A stretch of DNA of 55,315 nucleotides. It comes from JBFMGS01 sp040752635. GTDB lineage: Bacteria > Bacillota > SHA-98 > UBA4971. This document shows positions 40,868-50,194 of the stretch, in pieces. The notes beneath the pieces were generated by a model that saw nothing but the letters and a program-made list of their open reading frames with translations, was not told the origin of the DNA and ran no database searches. Where the stretch lies: contig JBFMGS010000008.1 of the NCBI GenBank assembly GCA_040752635.1, positions 1 to 55,315 on the forward strand, given 5' to 3'. The number at the start of each line of letters is the position of its first letter. Positions within the stretch are counted from its first letter, which is position 1. The position numbers and the translations under genes were made by a program.

Positions 40868-42334
40868 TTACTTCCATATGCCCAGTGACTTCCACGTCTC
40901 GACAGCCTTCAAGTATATCTCCTTCTGCTTAGCCGCCCCGAGCTTCTTGGTGATCTGCTCCCATTCCTTCGCTGCAGCATCCAGTGCCGCCTTGGGTGTC
41001 ATTTCACCGCTCAGGGCCCGGTTGATATAGAGGTCCAGAACGTCCTGATAGTTTCCCGCCCCGGGGATGTTGATCTCGGGATACGCATTCTCCAGGTTGA
41101 CACCAACAGTCTCCAGGTATTCCTTAGCAGCTTCTTCGCTGCCGAGAAGGCCTGCGAAGGCTTTCGGGCTGGTGAAGTGAGACTTGCGGTATGGGTCAAG
41201 GCCGGTCTCTGACGAGGAGACGTCATGAAGGCTGGTCTCGACGGAAAGGTACCTGGCTACCCAGTAGGCCGCCTCAGGATGCTTCGCTGTCTTCGGCACC
41301 GCGAGAACCCGCCCTACCGGCATCGGCGCAGACCGGACAATCTTGTCTCCTGCTTTCGTGCCCGGAATCGCGGCAATGCCCGATCGGTTGACGATCTTCG
41401 AAATCCTGGGATCTTGGGCTTTCTTCTGGATATCGGACCACTGGACGACCATCGCTACCTTGCCTTCGAGGTAGGCGTTTTTCAACTCCTCATAGCCATA
41501 CGCCATCACGTCGGGGGGAGAATACTTCAGGCTCGCCTTAAACAGCTCGAGAGCCTTTACTCCCTTATCAGAATTTATGAGCGGTTTCATGTCCTCATCA
41601 AAGTACACGCCGCCCAGGCTTCCGAACCTGGCAAGCCACCAAGCATATGAAAAGCCACGCGCCGCCAACTCAGCCGAGCCGTAGAAATCCTCCTTCAGCG
41701 TCTCGCCCGCGAGTTTCTCACCCTTCTTGCGGGTAAAGAACTTGGCTATATCCAGAAACTCGTCCCAGGTGTCCGGCGCTTTCAACTCGCGTCCGAACTG
41801 CTTCTTAAAGTTCGCCTTTTCGACCTCATTGCTGAACAAGTCTTTGCGATAATACAGGTTCAAGACGTCCCCGTCATATGGGAGTGCGTATAGTTTACCG
41901 CCATACCTAATGTTCAGCTCGCGTACGCCGGTTGACACGTCGTCAAGCTTAGGATCGTATTTCTTTGCGTAGTCGTCGAGGGGCATGAGGTAACCGAGCC
42001 CAGCAAACTCCCCGAGATATGCCGGGTAGAAAATCACCAAATCGTAGGCTCCGGTCTGAGCCACGAATTCCGTCTTCAGCTTCTCGTAGACGCTGGTGAA
42101 GGGTACGCCTACAACCTGATCAATAATGATCCCGGACTCCTCTTTTATCTTGTCTTTGTACCACTCAAACGGCTTGAGGTTATGGCCTGCATCGCCGAAG
42201 GCCACGATCTTGACTCCCTCAAAGGGTTTGCGGGACTGACCTGTGACAATTCCGCCACCAATCACAAGTGAAATAGCAAGCATCATCGCGGTAACAAGCA
42301 CAAGCCTGCGGGACATCTTCACCACTGTACTCAC
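40868..42334 (-). CDS. CUT1-type extracellular solute-binding protein, system A
   Basis: 488 aa as read from GTG 42334; GTG three codons in (42325) has GGAGG at better spacing. Signal peptide RRLVLVTAMMLAISLVIGGGIVTG without lipobox Cys. Family 1 SBP features: YDLVIFYPAYLGEFAGLGYL, GKLYALPYDGDVLNLYYRKDLF, APDTWDEFLDIAKFF and AYLEGKVAMVVQWSD. Ligand not deducible; a carbohydrate. Leads the importer half of the operon. Confidence 0.9.
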   Translation of the reverse strand: MSTVVKMSRRLVLVTAMMLAISLVIGGGIVTGQSRKPFEGVKIVAFGDAGHNLKPFEWYKDKIKEESGIIIDQVVGVPFTSVYEKLKTEFVAQTGAYDLVIFYPAYLGEFAGLGYLMPLDDYAKKYDPKLDDVSTGVRELNIRYGGKLYALPYDGDVLNLYYRKDLFSNEVEKANFKKQFGRELKAPDTWDEFLDIAKFFTRKKGEKLAGETLKEDFYGSAELAARGFSYAWWLARFGSLGGVYFDEDMKPLINSDKGVKALELFKASLKYSPPDVMAYGYEELKNAYLEGKVAMVVQWSDIQKKAQDPRISKIVNRSGIAAIPGTKAGDKIVRSAPMPVGRVLAVPKTAKHPEAAYWVARYLSVETSLHDVSSSETGLDPYRKSHFTSPKAFAGLLGSEEAAKEYLETVGVNLENAYPEINIPGAGNYQDVLDLYINRALSGEMTPKAALDAAAKEWEQITKKLGAAKQKEIYLKAVETWKSLGIWK

Positions 42335-42384
42335 CCTCCTAAATGAGAATTTGGATCAGCCGTTCCCATTTGAAACAGACACCT

Positions 42385-42396
42385 GGTACTCGTACC
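42385..42396. promoter_or_regulatory. Operator-like dyad GGTAC-TC-GTACC
   Basis: Perfect 5-bp arms, 51-62 bases upstream of the binding-protein gene of system A. Its symmetry does not match the LacI-site pattern described below. A weak suggestion of regulation only. Confidence 0.3.
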
Positions 42397-42512
42397 TTCG
42401 TGCTTGCGTCTATTCCTCCCACCTCCTTATCTGGACCGCCTTGCAGTAGAGATCCACTCCACAGGACAGTACTACGGACAATGGCCACTCACATCACCAC
42501 AGGTACCCCTGC

Positions 42513-43610
42513 CTAATGGAATAGATTGACACCAGTATCCTTATGAAAGAGGTGCACGTGTCGCGGGTTGAACTGGAGGAACACGTTACCCCTGGCTCTA
42601 ACATGCGTATCTGGCGATGTTTCAACCCGGATGATACTCTGGCCGACCCGAACCGTAACTACAGCAGTATCGCCCAGACTTTCGAAAAGCATCACCTCGC
42701 CCGGGATTGAATTAGCAGACATCTTTTCCGTTTGGAGGTCGATATACATCGGCCGTATCCCCAGGATCCCCTTTGATCCCGCCAGGTTCGATACCGCCAC
42801 ACTAAAAGTCTTGTCCTGCAGTCTCAATGTGAAGCCGTCTCCGATGAGCAAAACGTGCTCCCCTTCGACTTGGACCGCCACGTCCAGAAAGTTCATCGGC
42901 GGCTCACCCACGAAATCTGCTACAAACAAGTTTCTCGGGCGGTTGAACACTTCCATCGGGGTTCCAAGTTGCTGCAACACGCCCAGGTTCATCACAGCTA
43001 TCCTGTCAGCCATGGCCATGGCTTCAATTTGGTCGTGCGTGACGAATATTATCGTGAGGCCCTTCAGGCGATGAAGGCGCTTCAGTTCGCTCCTCAACTG
43101 GCTTCGCTGTTTGGCGTCCAGGTGTGACAGGGGTTCATCCATCAGGTACACGCGGGCAGGCCGCACCATAGCGCGAGCAAAGGATATCCGCTGCTGTTGG
43201 CCTCCGCTCAGGTTCCTGGGAAGGCGGTCCAGGATGCCACCTATATCCAGCATCTCAGCGATTTCTTTGACTTGCCTGTCTACCTCTTGCTGCCTCACCC
43301 CTCTCACCCGCAAGGGGAAAGCGATGTTCTCATAAGCTGTCAGATGCGGGTACAAGGCATAAGCTTCGAACGCCATGGCGATATCTCTCTGTCGCGGCTC
43401 CAGAGCGTTGACCCGACGCCCGTCGATCAAGATGGACCCGAGAGTTATCTTTTCAAGTCCTGCTATCATTCTTAGAGTGGAACTTTTCCCGCATCCTGAC
43501 GGGCCGAGGAGCGCCAGGAATTCGCCTTCCTTGCACTCGAGATTCAGGTCCTTTACTGCTTCGACCTCGCCGTATTTCTTCCAGACGTTCTGCAAGACGA
43601 CAGTTCCCAT
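42513..43610 (-). CDS. MsmK/UgpC-type ABC ATPase, system A subunit 1
   Basis: 365 aa from the ATG at 43610 (AGAGGTG upstream). Walker A GPSGCGKSS, signature LSGGQQQRISFARAM, Walker B VYLMDEPLSHLD, H-loop VTHD; the C-terminal regulatory beta domain follows (FVGEPPMNFLDV onward). At the Q-loop the usual Gln is Glu (AMAFEAYALYPHL). Adjacent paralogue 2 shares this. Two unlike ATPases suggest a heterodimer, as in the GlpS/GlpT glycerol importer of rhizobia. Confidence 0.93.
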   Translation of the reverse strand: MGTVVLQNVWKKYGEVEAVKDLNLECKEGEFLALLGPSGCGKSSTLRMIAGLEKITLGSILIDGRRVNALEPRQRDIAMAFEAYALYPHLTAYENIAFPLRVRGVRQQEVDRQVKEIAEMLDIGGILDRLPRNLSGGQQQRISFARAMVRPARVYLMDEPLSHLDAKQRSQLRSELKRLHRLKGLTIIFVTHDQIEAMAMADRIAVMNLGVLQQLGTPMEVFNRPRNLFVADFVGEPPMNFLDVAVQVEGEHVLLIGDGFTLRLQDKTFSVAVSNLAGSKGILGIRPMYIDLQTEKMSANSIPGEVMLFESLGDTAVVTVRVGQSIIRVETSPDTHVRARGNVFLQFNPRHVHLFHKDTGVNLFH

Positions 43611-43682
43611 TAGCACCTCTCCCTTGTGGCAACCGCTCCAGTTGTACTTGCGTTAAAGCCGAGACCTCGTCACAACCGAAAC

Positions 43683-44777
43683 CTATACGATCCGCTTGCC
43701 GGATGCGGCGTCGAAGATGCGGATCTTGTCCTGGGCAAGCCGGAGCCACACTTCGTCCCCGATCTCTGCACGGAAGTCCTCGCTTACCCTGATTCTCACC
43801 AGGCTGGCCCCCAATCTTACAGTGAGCACGCTAACTGCGCCCAGTGGCTCGAGAACATAGACCTCTGCCTTCAATGAGTCCGGTGCAGTCGGGCGGAAAT
43901 CCACCGCGATCTGTGTAGGTCGAATCCCAATTCGAACGTCTCTCGGGGTGGCCAGGTTCTGTAAGAGCGGGACAGCATGAGGTGGTACTCGGAGAGAAAA
44001 GGTCTCTGATTCGAAAGAAAGGGAACCGTCAAGCTGTGTAACTCGGCAACTGATCAAATTCATAGGCGGCTCGCCTATGAGGTCCGCAACGAAGTCATTA
44101 GCAGGCTGGTCGTAAATCTCGGCCGGGCTTCCCACCTGTTGGATCGAACCTTTGTCGAGCACAATCACCCGGTCCGCCAGAGCCAGCGCTTCCCTGAAGT
44201 CGTGAGTGACGTAGATCATGGACTTCCCGAGTTCGCCGTGAAGCCTTTTCAGCTCCCCTCTCATCTCGTGTCGCAGCTTTGCGTCCAGGTGAGACAACGG
44301 TTCGTCCATGAGGTATACGTCTGCTTCTTTAGCGAGCGCTCTACCAAAAGATACCCTCTGCTGTTGCCCGCCGCTCAAATGAGCAGGCTTTCGGTCCAAC
44401 AACTGCTCTATCTGCAGTAACTTTGCCACATCTCGCACGCGCGTCTCCACGTCTTCAGAAGGCATACCTACAGCCCTTAGCGGCGAAGCGATGTTCTCAA
44501 AGGCGGATAAGTGTGGGTAAAGCGCGTAATTCTCGAATACCATAGCAACGCGTCTTTGTCGGGGTTCCAGGCCATTAACCTCTCGGCCGTCTATGAGGAT
44601 ATGGCCGGATGTGACTCTCTCGAGACCTGCGATCATCTTTAAGGTAGAGGTCTTACCTGCACCAGACGGGCCGAGCAACACCAGGAGCTCCCCGTCTCTA
44701 CATTCGAATGAGACGTCTTTGACCGCCTCAAGCTCCCCGTATTTCTTGCAAACGTTCTGGAGAACGACCTCAGCCAT
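43683..44777 (-). CDS. MsmK/UgpC-type ABC ATPase, system A subunit 2
   Basis: 364 aa from the ATG at 44777 (AGGAG nine bases upstream). Walker A GPSGAGKTS, signature LSGGQQQRVSFGRAL, Walker B VYLMDEPLSHLD, VTHD, and C-terminal OB-like domain ending near FDAASGKRIV. The Q-loop reads MVFENYALYPHL with Glu in place of Gln. It could also serve the rightward importer of this window, which encodes no ATPase. Confidence 0.93.
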   Translation of the reverse strand: MAEVVLQNVCKKYGELEAVKDVSFECRDGELLVLLGPSGAGKTSTLKMIAGLERVTSGHILIDGREVNGLEPRQRRVAMVFENYALYPHLSAFENIASPLRAVGMPSEDVETRVRDVAKLLQIEQLLDRKPAHLSGGQQQRVSFGRALAKEADVYLMDEPLSHLDAKLRHEMRGELKRLHGELGKSMIYVTHDFREALALADRVIVLDKGSIQQVGSPAEIYDQPANDFVADLIGEPPMNLISCRVTQLDGSLSFESETFSLRVPPHAVPLLQNLATPRDVRIGIRPTQIAVDFRPTAPDSLKAEVYVLEPLGAVSVLTVRLGASLVRIRVSEDFRAEIGDEVWLRLAQDKIRIFDAASGKRIV

Positions 44778-44821
44778 CGTCCCAACTCCTATCCAGGCTG
44801 GTTTTCGCGCTACGACCCTTA

Positions 44822-45346
44822 TCACAATGAGATTTTGAATTTGACACCCAACTCTTTCGTAAAGTCATGGAGGTCTATGTCCTCTTCGACAGTCCCTTTA
44901 CGTAGGACAAGAACGAAGTTCATGCTCTCTGCCAGCGGAAACGGAGCCCAGTGCCACACGCCGGCGTCCAGGTTCACCGCAACCGAGCCGTCTAGAATGA
45001 ACGCAGCAATCTGCGAAGGATCCGGTAGTTGATCGGGGTTCGCTGGGTCAGATGCAGGAGCGAGAGCGAAGATACAGGCCTTGCCCTCTAAGGGAATGAA
45101 AGTTTCGTCGCTTTTCGAGTGTCTTTCCATGGTGTTGAATTCGAAGGGCCGAAATCTGGTTGCGAGAAAGCCAAGCTCCGCATGTCCGTTGCTGACGTTG
45201 AGGTTTACAACCTGGTCCCAATAATCCAGTACTCCACTGACCGATACCGATGGTTTGGTATTTGGCAGCTCAATGAGCGTGCCAAACGGTTTGAAGTTGT
45301 CCCGGGTGGGACGGAGAACCCTCACGCTAACTTCTCTTACAGTCAC
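44822..45346 (-). CDS. Ureidoglycolate lyase-family (AllA-like) cupin protein
   Basis: 174 aa, GTG with TTGGAGG nine bases upstream. AllA/ureidoglycolate lyase fold: NFKPFGTLIELPN, MERHSKSDETFIPLEG and AVNLDAGVWHWAPFPL. True AllA releases urea from ureidoglycolate in purine breakdown, but no allantoin genes are near. In a sugar-import operon it more likely acts on a sugar acid or keto-acid; function unassigned. First gene after the LacI regulator. Confidence 0.82.
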   Translation of the reverse strand: MTVREVSVRVLRPTRDNFKPFGTLIELPNTKPSVSVSGVLDYWDQVVNLNVSNGHAELGFLATRFRPFEFNTMERHSKSDETFIPLEGKACIFALAPASDPANPDQLPDPSQIAAFILDGSVAVNLDAGVWHWAPFPLAESMNFVLVLRKGTVEEDIDLHDFTKELGVKFKISL

Positions 45347-45543
45347 GTTCGCGCGCCTCCAATCTTATGCTTGATTTATCGACCCTTTCTCAGCGCTTGA
45401 GCACTGAAACGGGTGACGCCTTCAGGCAGAGAAGAATGCGTGGCGAACTCACATACTCTGGAGCTGGCTATGATATTTCGCTACACTACGACCTGGTCTG
45501 GATGAACATCCACTCTCCTATGTCAGCATTGCAAACGTGAGCA

Positions 45544-46554
45544 TTAGCGTAATTCTCTACATGACTGCCTCACTCTTAACTTCGTTGGTAAAACAACCTT
45601 ACGGACTGCCGTCTGATCGCGGTTCTCTATGCGCGAAATCAATAGTTCGGTTGCTATTCGCCCCATGTCCGACATCGGGCGGTCTACCACTGTCAGCGGC
45701 GGAGTAAGGTAAGCTGCCAGCAAGAAATCATCAAACCCAACGAGAGACACCTGGTCTGGAATTCGAACCCCCATGTCACGAAGAGCTTCAAAGATACCCA
45801 TTGTCATCAGGTTGTTGCCGCCGAAGATGGCTGTCGGCGGGGTGGGCAGCGACATCAGGTGCCTCGCCAGTTCATAACCGGATCTCGTTCGGAAGTCGCC
45901 TTCCTTCACGTAATCCGATACCACCTCCACCCCTCTTGCGCGCATGGCTTGCAGATACCCTCTCAAGCGGCCACCACCGGGCGTCATGTTCTCAGGTCCG
46001 TGAATGATCGCTATTCTCGTGTGGCCTAGTTGCAGTAGATAATCAGTGGCCTGAAACGCCCCTCCCTCGTTGTCGATTATCACCGAGTCATACTGGAACC
46101 CCTCGATGTGGCGGTCTATGAACACGATCGGAAGCCGACTCTCTGATCCTTTCAAGCCCCAGCGTAGCGTTGCCCCGGACTCATCGACTAGAATCATCAA
46201 TAAGCCGTCAACCCTCTGTTGTCGAAGATTCCGGACAACCGCCTTCTCTGTCCTGACATCTTCGTTGGTGTTCCCGAGAATTATGTTGTAACCATACTCA
46301 ACACACACCGATTCAACTCCCTTTAACACCTCAGGGAAGAACGGGTTACCGATGTCCGGGATAACAAAGCCTATCGTTTTCGTCTGGCGCATCCTCAGAC
46401 TTTTGGCTATTGTGTCGGGTACATATCCCTGATCCTCAATGACTCGCAGTACCTTCTTGTAGGTCTCCTGCGCCACATTGCCGGTCTTGTTGATCACCCT
46501 GGACACGGTCGCTGTGGAAACTCCTGCAATTCGCGCAATGTCCCGCTGGTTCAA
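45544..46554 (-). CDS. LacI-family transcriptional regulator
   Basis: 336 aa from the TTG at 46554, chosen because GGAGG lies nine bases upstream and the LacI HTH begins there (NQRDIARIAGVSTATVSRVI). Hinge helix SLRMRQTKTIGFVIPDIGNP and a periplasmic-binding-like effector domain (VDGLLMILVDE, VFIDRHIEGF, VSLVGFDDFLLAAYLTPPLT) follow. It is positioned to control both the leftward system A operon and the rightward binding-protein operon. Sites that it may bind are listed separately. Confidence 0.94.
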   Translation of the reverse strand: MNQRDIARIAGVSTATVSRVINKTGNVAQETYKKVLRVIEDQGYVPDTIAKSLRMRQTKTIGFVIPDIGNPFFPEVLKGVESVCVEYGYNIILGNTNEDVRTEKAVVRNLRQQRVDGLLMILVDESGATLRWGLKGSESRLPIVFIDRHIEGFQYDSVIIDNEGGAFQATDYLLQLGHTRIAIIHGPENMTPGGGRLRGYLQAMRARGVEVVSDYVKEGDFRTRSGYELARHLMSLPTPPTAIFGGNNLMTMGIFEALRDMGVRIPDQVSLVGFDDFLLAAYLTPPLTVVDRPMSDMGRIATELLISRIENRDQTAVRKVVLPTKLRVRQSCRELR

Positions 46555-46574
46555 AGGTTGTTTCCTCCATTGCC

Positions 46575-46588
46575 TGTATACGCATACA
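46575..46588. promoter_or_regulatory. LacI-type operator O1, TGTATACGCATACA
   Basis: Symmetric TGTAT/ATACA around a CG-containing centre, 21 bases upstream of the LacI start codon. Shares TGTA-NNCGNN-TACA with the site at 46830. LacI-family operators generally have a central CG. Confidence 0.6.
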
Positions 46589-46829
46589 ATGTTTTCAGGT
46601 TGAGACACCATCACCCCGGCTACGCGTCTAAGTAGCCAAGCGCCGCTGCACGCACGCCGCATAAGCAAGAGGACGGGAAAGAGAGTCGTGTTTCCTCGCT
46701 GCTAGAGACGGCTATGCCTGCTAAACGTGCCGGTTCGTCGCTAGCCGCATGTCGTAATCATACGGCCCGACGTCATCGTTACTATTTGCAACCACCCACG
46801 TCTCCCGGATCTGCACCACTCGAAATTCG

Positions 46830-46843
46830 TGTATGCGTTTACA
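46830..46843. promoter_or_regulatory. LacI-type operator O2, TGTATGCGTTTACA
   Basis: Matches TGTA-NNCGNN-TACA. Its edge overlaps the last base of the -10 box of the leftward promoter, covering the expected transcription start. Confidence 0.6.
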
Positions 46844-46871
46844 TTATAAACCCAGGTTTTCGCACCGTCAA
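46843..46871 (-). promoter_or_regulatory. Sigma-A promoter of lacI
   Basis: Minus-strand TTGACG (46866-46871) and TATAAT (46843-46848), 17-base spacing. Five and six of six consensus matches. The transcript would have a leader of roughly 280 bases before the TTG start. Confidence 0.72.
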
Positions 46872-47039
46872 GTACTAAGTGGTAACCATTCCAGCAAATA
46901 TATCGTAGACCTGATAACGGTAGCCGGGTGGAGCAGCGGCCGCCATAGCAGAACGTATGTGACTTCGCAAGGGTCCCGCGCTACTCATAGAGTAGCGAGG
47001 TCGAACGCGGTAGTGAACCCAATGCTCGCTAGTTGCGAG

Positions 47040-47053
47040 TGTAATCGTATGCA
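47040..47053. promoter_or_regulatory. LacI-type operator O3, TGTAATCGTATGCA
   Basis: Matches TGTA-NNCGNN-TNCA, one base off the O1/O2 pattern. Lies about 200 bases from O2 and 520 bases before the rightward binding-protein gene. Confidence 0.4.
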
Positions 47054-47572
47054 TTCTGGCCTGGAGATCCGTTTGGAGGCCTGTTGTTGCTCCTGCTGGG
47101 CCGTCTTCAATGATTAGAGCCGGGTCCAGGATATGGAGCTATCGGCAGCAATAGTAGAAGTGCCATCTGTAGGCCCAAGTCCTCTATGGAATTTGGGTGC
47201 GGGTCGTTGCCGGTATCTTATCTAAGAAAAGAATTGTGGAAAAGAAGGAAAACGCAACTGGACGCAGAATAACGCATGTGAACGATAATAAATGATCACT
47301 CAGCGTGGACTCCATACACGGAGGCAGTTCTATTCGGTTGAGAGATATCCGGGAAGCAAGCGCCAATACATGAAGCGGGGACCGGTTCGCCTTTAGATAC
47401 TCGTCTTTGTGGAGGGGAGGTGATGGCCCGCGGAGATGTGCGCCCTGCTCGGGCAAGGGAACTCTCATGGCAGAGTTGCCCCAGGGTAAGCAGTAGGGAT
47501 GGTTCCGGAGTTCTGGAGAGTGGTGTTTCCGGTACGGGTAGACCTTAAGAAAAAGAAAGAGGAGGGCTCAAG

Positions 47573-48952
47573 ATGAGACGGCGCTGGTATGTTTCTGCTG
47601 GTATGATAGTCCTCGTTGCGGTGCTAGTTGCCCTTTCCCTAAATGGGGCGGCCTTCGCCAGGAGGCAGATCACCATCGCCCATTACATGCTGGACGTCTA
47701 CAACAAACAGCTAGATACGGTTATAGCTCGTTATCAGAAGGCTCACCCTGATGTGGACGTCAAGTACATAACCATTCCCAGCACGGAGTATCACACCTGG
47801 CACTTGACCCAGCTTGCAGGCGGCGATCCGCCTGACATCATGCAGAACAACTGGGGCTCCGAGGACTTTCGCAAGGGTCTTATAGTGTCCCTGGACGAGT
47901 TCATTAACAAAACCAACCCATACACGGGCAAGACATGGAAAGACATGTTTGAGCCGGGTTCGCTGGATGGCTTTGTGAGCACTGACCCCATCACAAGGAA
48001 ACTCATCGGCATCCCCGTGAACTGGTCATCCTTTGCGTTCTTCTACAACAAGGACGTGTTCAAGAAGCTGGGCCTTGAGCCGCCGAAGACCTGGGTACAG
48101 TGGTTCGAGATGGCCGAGAAGCTGAAAAGCGCGGGCTATGTTCCGCAAGCCGCCACGTTCACGGGCGGGCCGGAGGTCTGGAGCGTCGGATACATAGAGG
48201 GCACAATGTGGCAGAGCTGGGTGCCGAAGCTCGACGTGCTGCAGCCCAACGGACAGGTTGACTTGAACGAGCTTGTGAGGGCGATCCAGCTTGATCTGAT
48301 CAAGGCTGATGATCCGCAGTTCCAGGCGCCGTATGAGTTCTTGAAGAAATGGTCTCAGTACTGGCAGGCGGGCGCAGTGGGCGCGGCGGATCACGGTCGT
48401 CTCTGGACGACGGGAAAAGCAGCTTTGTTTATGGCCGGTAGCTGGATGCTCCAGTCAATCGAGGAGAACAAGGAGCGCGGCTTCGATTACGGGATCTTCG
48501 TGTTCCCCGATATTACGCGGGAGACCTCGCCGTATGCAACAGGCTCGACCTGCAGGCCGGGGGAGGCGGGCATAACCTGGACCATCCCGACAGCCACTGT
48601 GAAGAGGGGCAATTTAGACCTGGCTATTGACTTCCTTCAGTTCATGACAGCGCCGGAGAACGCCACCGTCCTGGAGAAGGCGTACAATATGCCCCCGATC
48701 ATCAAGGGTGTTGAACCGGCCAACCCAAAGGTCAAGGCGTTCGTAGCGCCCGAAGCCAACCCGAAGATCCAGCTTTCGCTCACGGGTCCGTTCGGCGACA
48801 TGAAGTTCAAGAACCTGCAGCTTCTTCTCTCGGGCGGTCTCACCATGGATAAGTTCGTGCAGACTTTGGGGCGCGAGATGAAGAGAGCGGCGGAGCAGCT
48901 CGCCCGCGAGAACAACTGGACGTCTCAGAATAACTGGGGTGGGGGTAAGTAA
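47573..48952 (+). CDS. CUT1-type extracellular solute-binding protein, system B
   Basis: 459 aa, ATG with AGGAGGG eight bases upstream. Signal peptide RWYVSAGMIVLVAVLVALSL, cleavage probably near AFA, no lipobox. Family 1 SBP motifs: ARYQKAHPDVDVKY, LAGGDPPDIMQNNWG, GIPVNWSSFAFFYNKDVFKKLG and KAALFMAGSWML. Begins a rightward operon with two permeases and a secreted enzyme-like protein, so the ligand is probably an oligosaccharide released by that protein. Confidence 0.92.
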   Translation: MRRRWYVSAGMIVLVAVLVALSLNGAAFARRQITIAHYMLDVYNKQLDTVIARYQKAHPDVDVKYITIPSTEYHTWHLTQLAGGDPPDIMQNNWGSEDFRKGLIVSLDEFINKTNPYTGKTWKDMFEPGSLDGFVSTDPITRKLIGIPVNWSSFAFFYNKDVFKKLGLEPPKTWVQWFEMAEKLKSAGYVPQAATFTGGPEVWSVGYIEGTMWQSWVPKLDVLQPNGQVDLNELVRAIQLDLIKADDPQFQAPYEFLKKWSQYWQAGAVGAADHGRLWTTGKAALFMAGSWMLQSIEENKERGFDYGIFVFPDITRETSPYATGSTCRPGEAGITWTIPTATVKRGNLDLAIDFLQFMTAPENATVLEKAYNMPPIIKGVEPANPKVKAFVAPEANPKIQLSLTGPFGDMKFKNLQLLLSGGLTMDKFVQTLGREMKRAAEQLARENNWTSQNNWGGGK

Positions 48953-49029
48953 CTTCTAGCCAACTTCCAGCCAGATGATGTATTAGGGCGCCTTCTAAGT
49001 CAGGGCTGGAAGCGCTTGGCACCTTGGAG

Positions 49030-49071
49030 TTGCCGGTGATTGCGCTAGGGGCGTTCCGAATCTGGATAGTA
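49030..49071 (+). repeat. Intergenic repeat, copy 1
   Basis: TTGCCGGTGATTGCGC, then GGGGCGTT, then TCTGGATAGTA. Recurs at 50195-50234 in the next intergenic gap with about 80 percent identity and a 2-base indel. Not found in other gaps of the window by eye. Confidence 0.6.
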
Positions 49072-49244
49072 CCGAGTGCAACACCGGCAACCCCAGCAGA
49101 GTCATATCCCGAAAGTGGCGTGGATTTCTGACTGCCTAGTTAGCGCTGGGCAATGCGGTTGGTCGTACCCTTGGGTGCTGCGGGCCAGCCTGGCAAGGTG
49201 GGAACAGGGTACAGCGGGAGTAACTGTAAGCGGGGGGAGCGGCG

Positions 49245-50159
49245 GTGAAGCGCAGGACAGTTTGGCAGGAAATCGGGCGAAAGAAGTTTGTCTATTTCTT
49301 TCTTGCACCCACTTTCGTGCTGCTGCTGTTGTTTGAATACTATCCTGCCTTCTCCGCCGTTTACCACTCCTTTTTCGACTGGGACGGGTTTTACGTAAAC
49401 CGCTTCGTAGGACTTGCAAACTACAAGGAGATTCTCTTCGACGATTGGGTGCTTCGCATCTCCGTTGTCAACATGCTAAAGTTGATGACCTTCGGGATGG
49501 GCGTGGGGCTGGTCATGCCGATCCTCGTCGCCGAGGTCCTCTTTAGCCTGAGGAGTCTGCGGTGGAAATACATATACAGGGTTCTATTGGTGCTCCCTGC
49601 CCTGATCCCCGGCATCGTGGGAATGCTCTTGTGGGGGTATATCTACGAGCCGACATATGGGCTGGCAAATCAGCTTCTCCGAGCGGTAGGCCTCGGGCGC
49701 CTAGCCAGGGAGTGGCTGGGAGACCCCAGGGTCGCCCTCTACGCCCTGATGTTTATGGGGTTCCCGTGGGTAGGCGGTATAGGCGTGTTGATTTACCTGG
49801 CCGGGCTGCAGAATATCCCGCAAGAGGTTTTTGACTGCTGTAGGCTGGACGGAGCACAGGGACTCGCCCGTTTCTTTAAGGTCGACCTTCCCCTCATCAT
49901 GGGCCAGGTGAAGCTCAACGTGATAATGGGGTTCATCGGCGGGATTCAAGGCTTTGGAGTGCAGTTGATCCTGACGAAAGGCGGCCCGGGGTTTGCTACG
50001 ACGGTTCCGGGGCTTGTTCTGTACGACAATGCTTTCAAATACGGGAGGATGGGCTACGCTTCGGCCATTGGGGTCTGCATGTTTGTGATCATAATGGGGC
50101 TGACGTATGCCAACATGAAGTACTTGAAGTCGGGCATAGAGTATCAAGCTAGAAGTTGA
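49245..50159 (+). CDS. CUT1-type sugar ABC permease (MalF/UgpA-like), system B
   Basis: 304 aa, GTG start with GGGGGGAG upstream. Six hydrophobic segments, beginning FVYFFLAPTFVLLLLFEYYP; EAA motif QEVFDCCRLDGAQGLARFFK and then VDLPLIMGQVKL; TKGGPGFATTVPGLVLYD is the sugar-permease loop. 292 bases after the binding-protein gene, with a repeat in the gap. Confidence 0.93.
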   Translation: MKRRTVWQEIGRKKFVYFFLAPTFVLLLLFEYYPAFSAVYHSFFDWDGFYVNRFVGLANYKEILFDDWVLRISVVNMLKLMTFGMGVGLVMPILVAEVLFSLRSLRWKYIYRVLLVLPALIPGIVGMLLWGYIYEPTYGLANQLLRAVGLGRLAREWLGDPRVALYALMFMGFPWVGGIGVLIYLAGLQNIPQEVFDCCRLDGAQGLARFFKVDLPLIMGQVKLNVIMGFIGGIQGFGVQLILTKGGPGFATTVPGLVLYDNAFKYGRMGYASAIGVCMFVIIMGLTYANMKYLKSGIEYQARS

Positions 50160-50194
50160 TCTTTATTCCCCTATTCCCTGACTTTGAGAAGGGG

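Larger units (their letters stand above)
46669..47572. other. Long divergent regulatory region (about 900 bases)
   Basis: Between the LacI gene and the rightward binding-protein gene. Holds the lacI promoter, operator-like sites and a small hairpin, CGCTACTC-ATA-GAGTAGCG (46979-46997). Open frames here show no family resemblance or codon character. Around 47210-47300 it is relatively AT-rich. The promoter of the rightward operon was not found with confidence. Confidence 0.5.

Noticed and set aside
46833..47117. 94-codon plus-strand frame in the lacI/SBP intergenic region
   Set aside because: Overlaps promoter and operators, no ribosome site, unlike any family I know.
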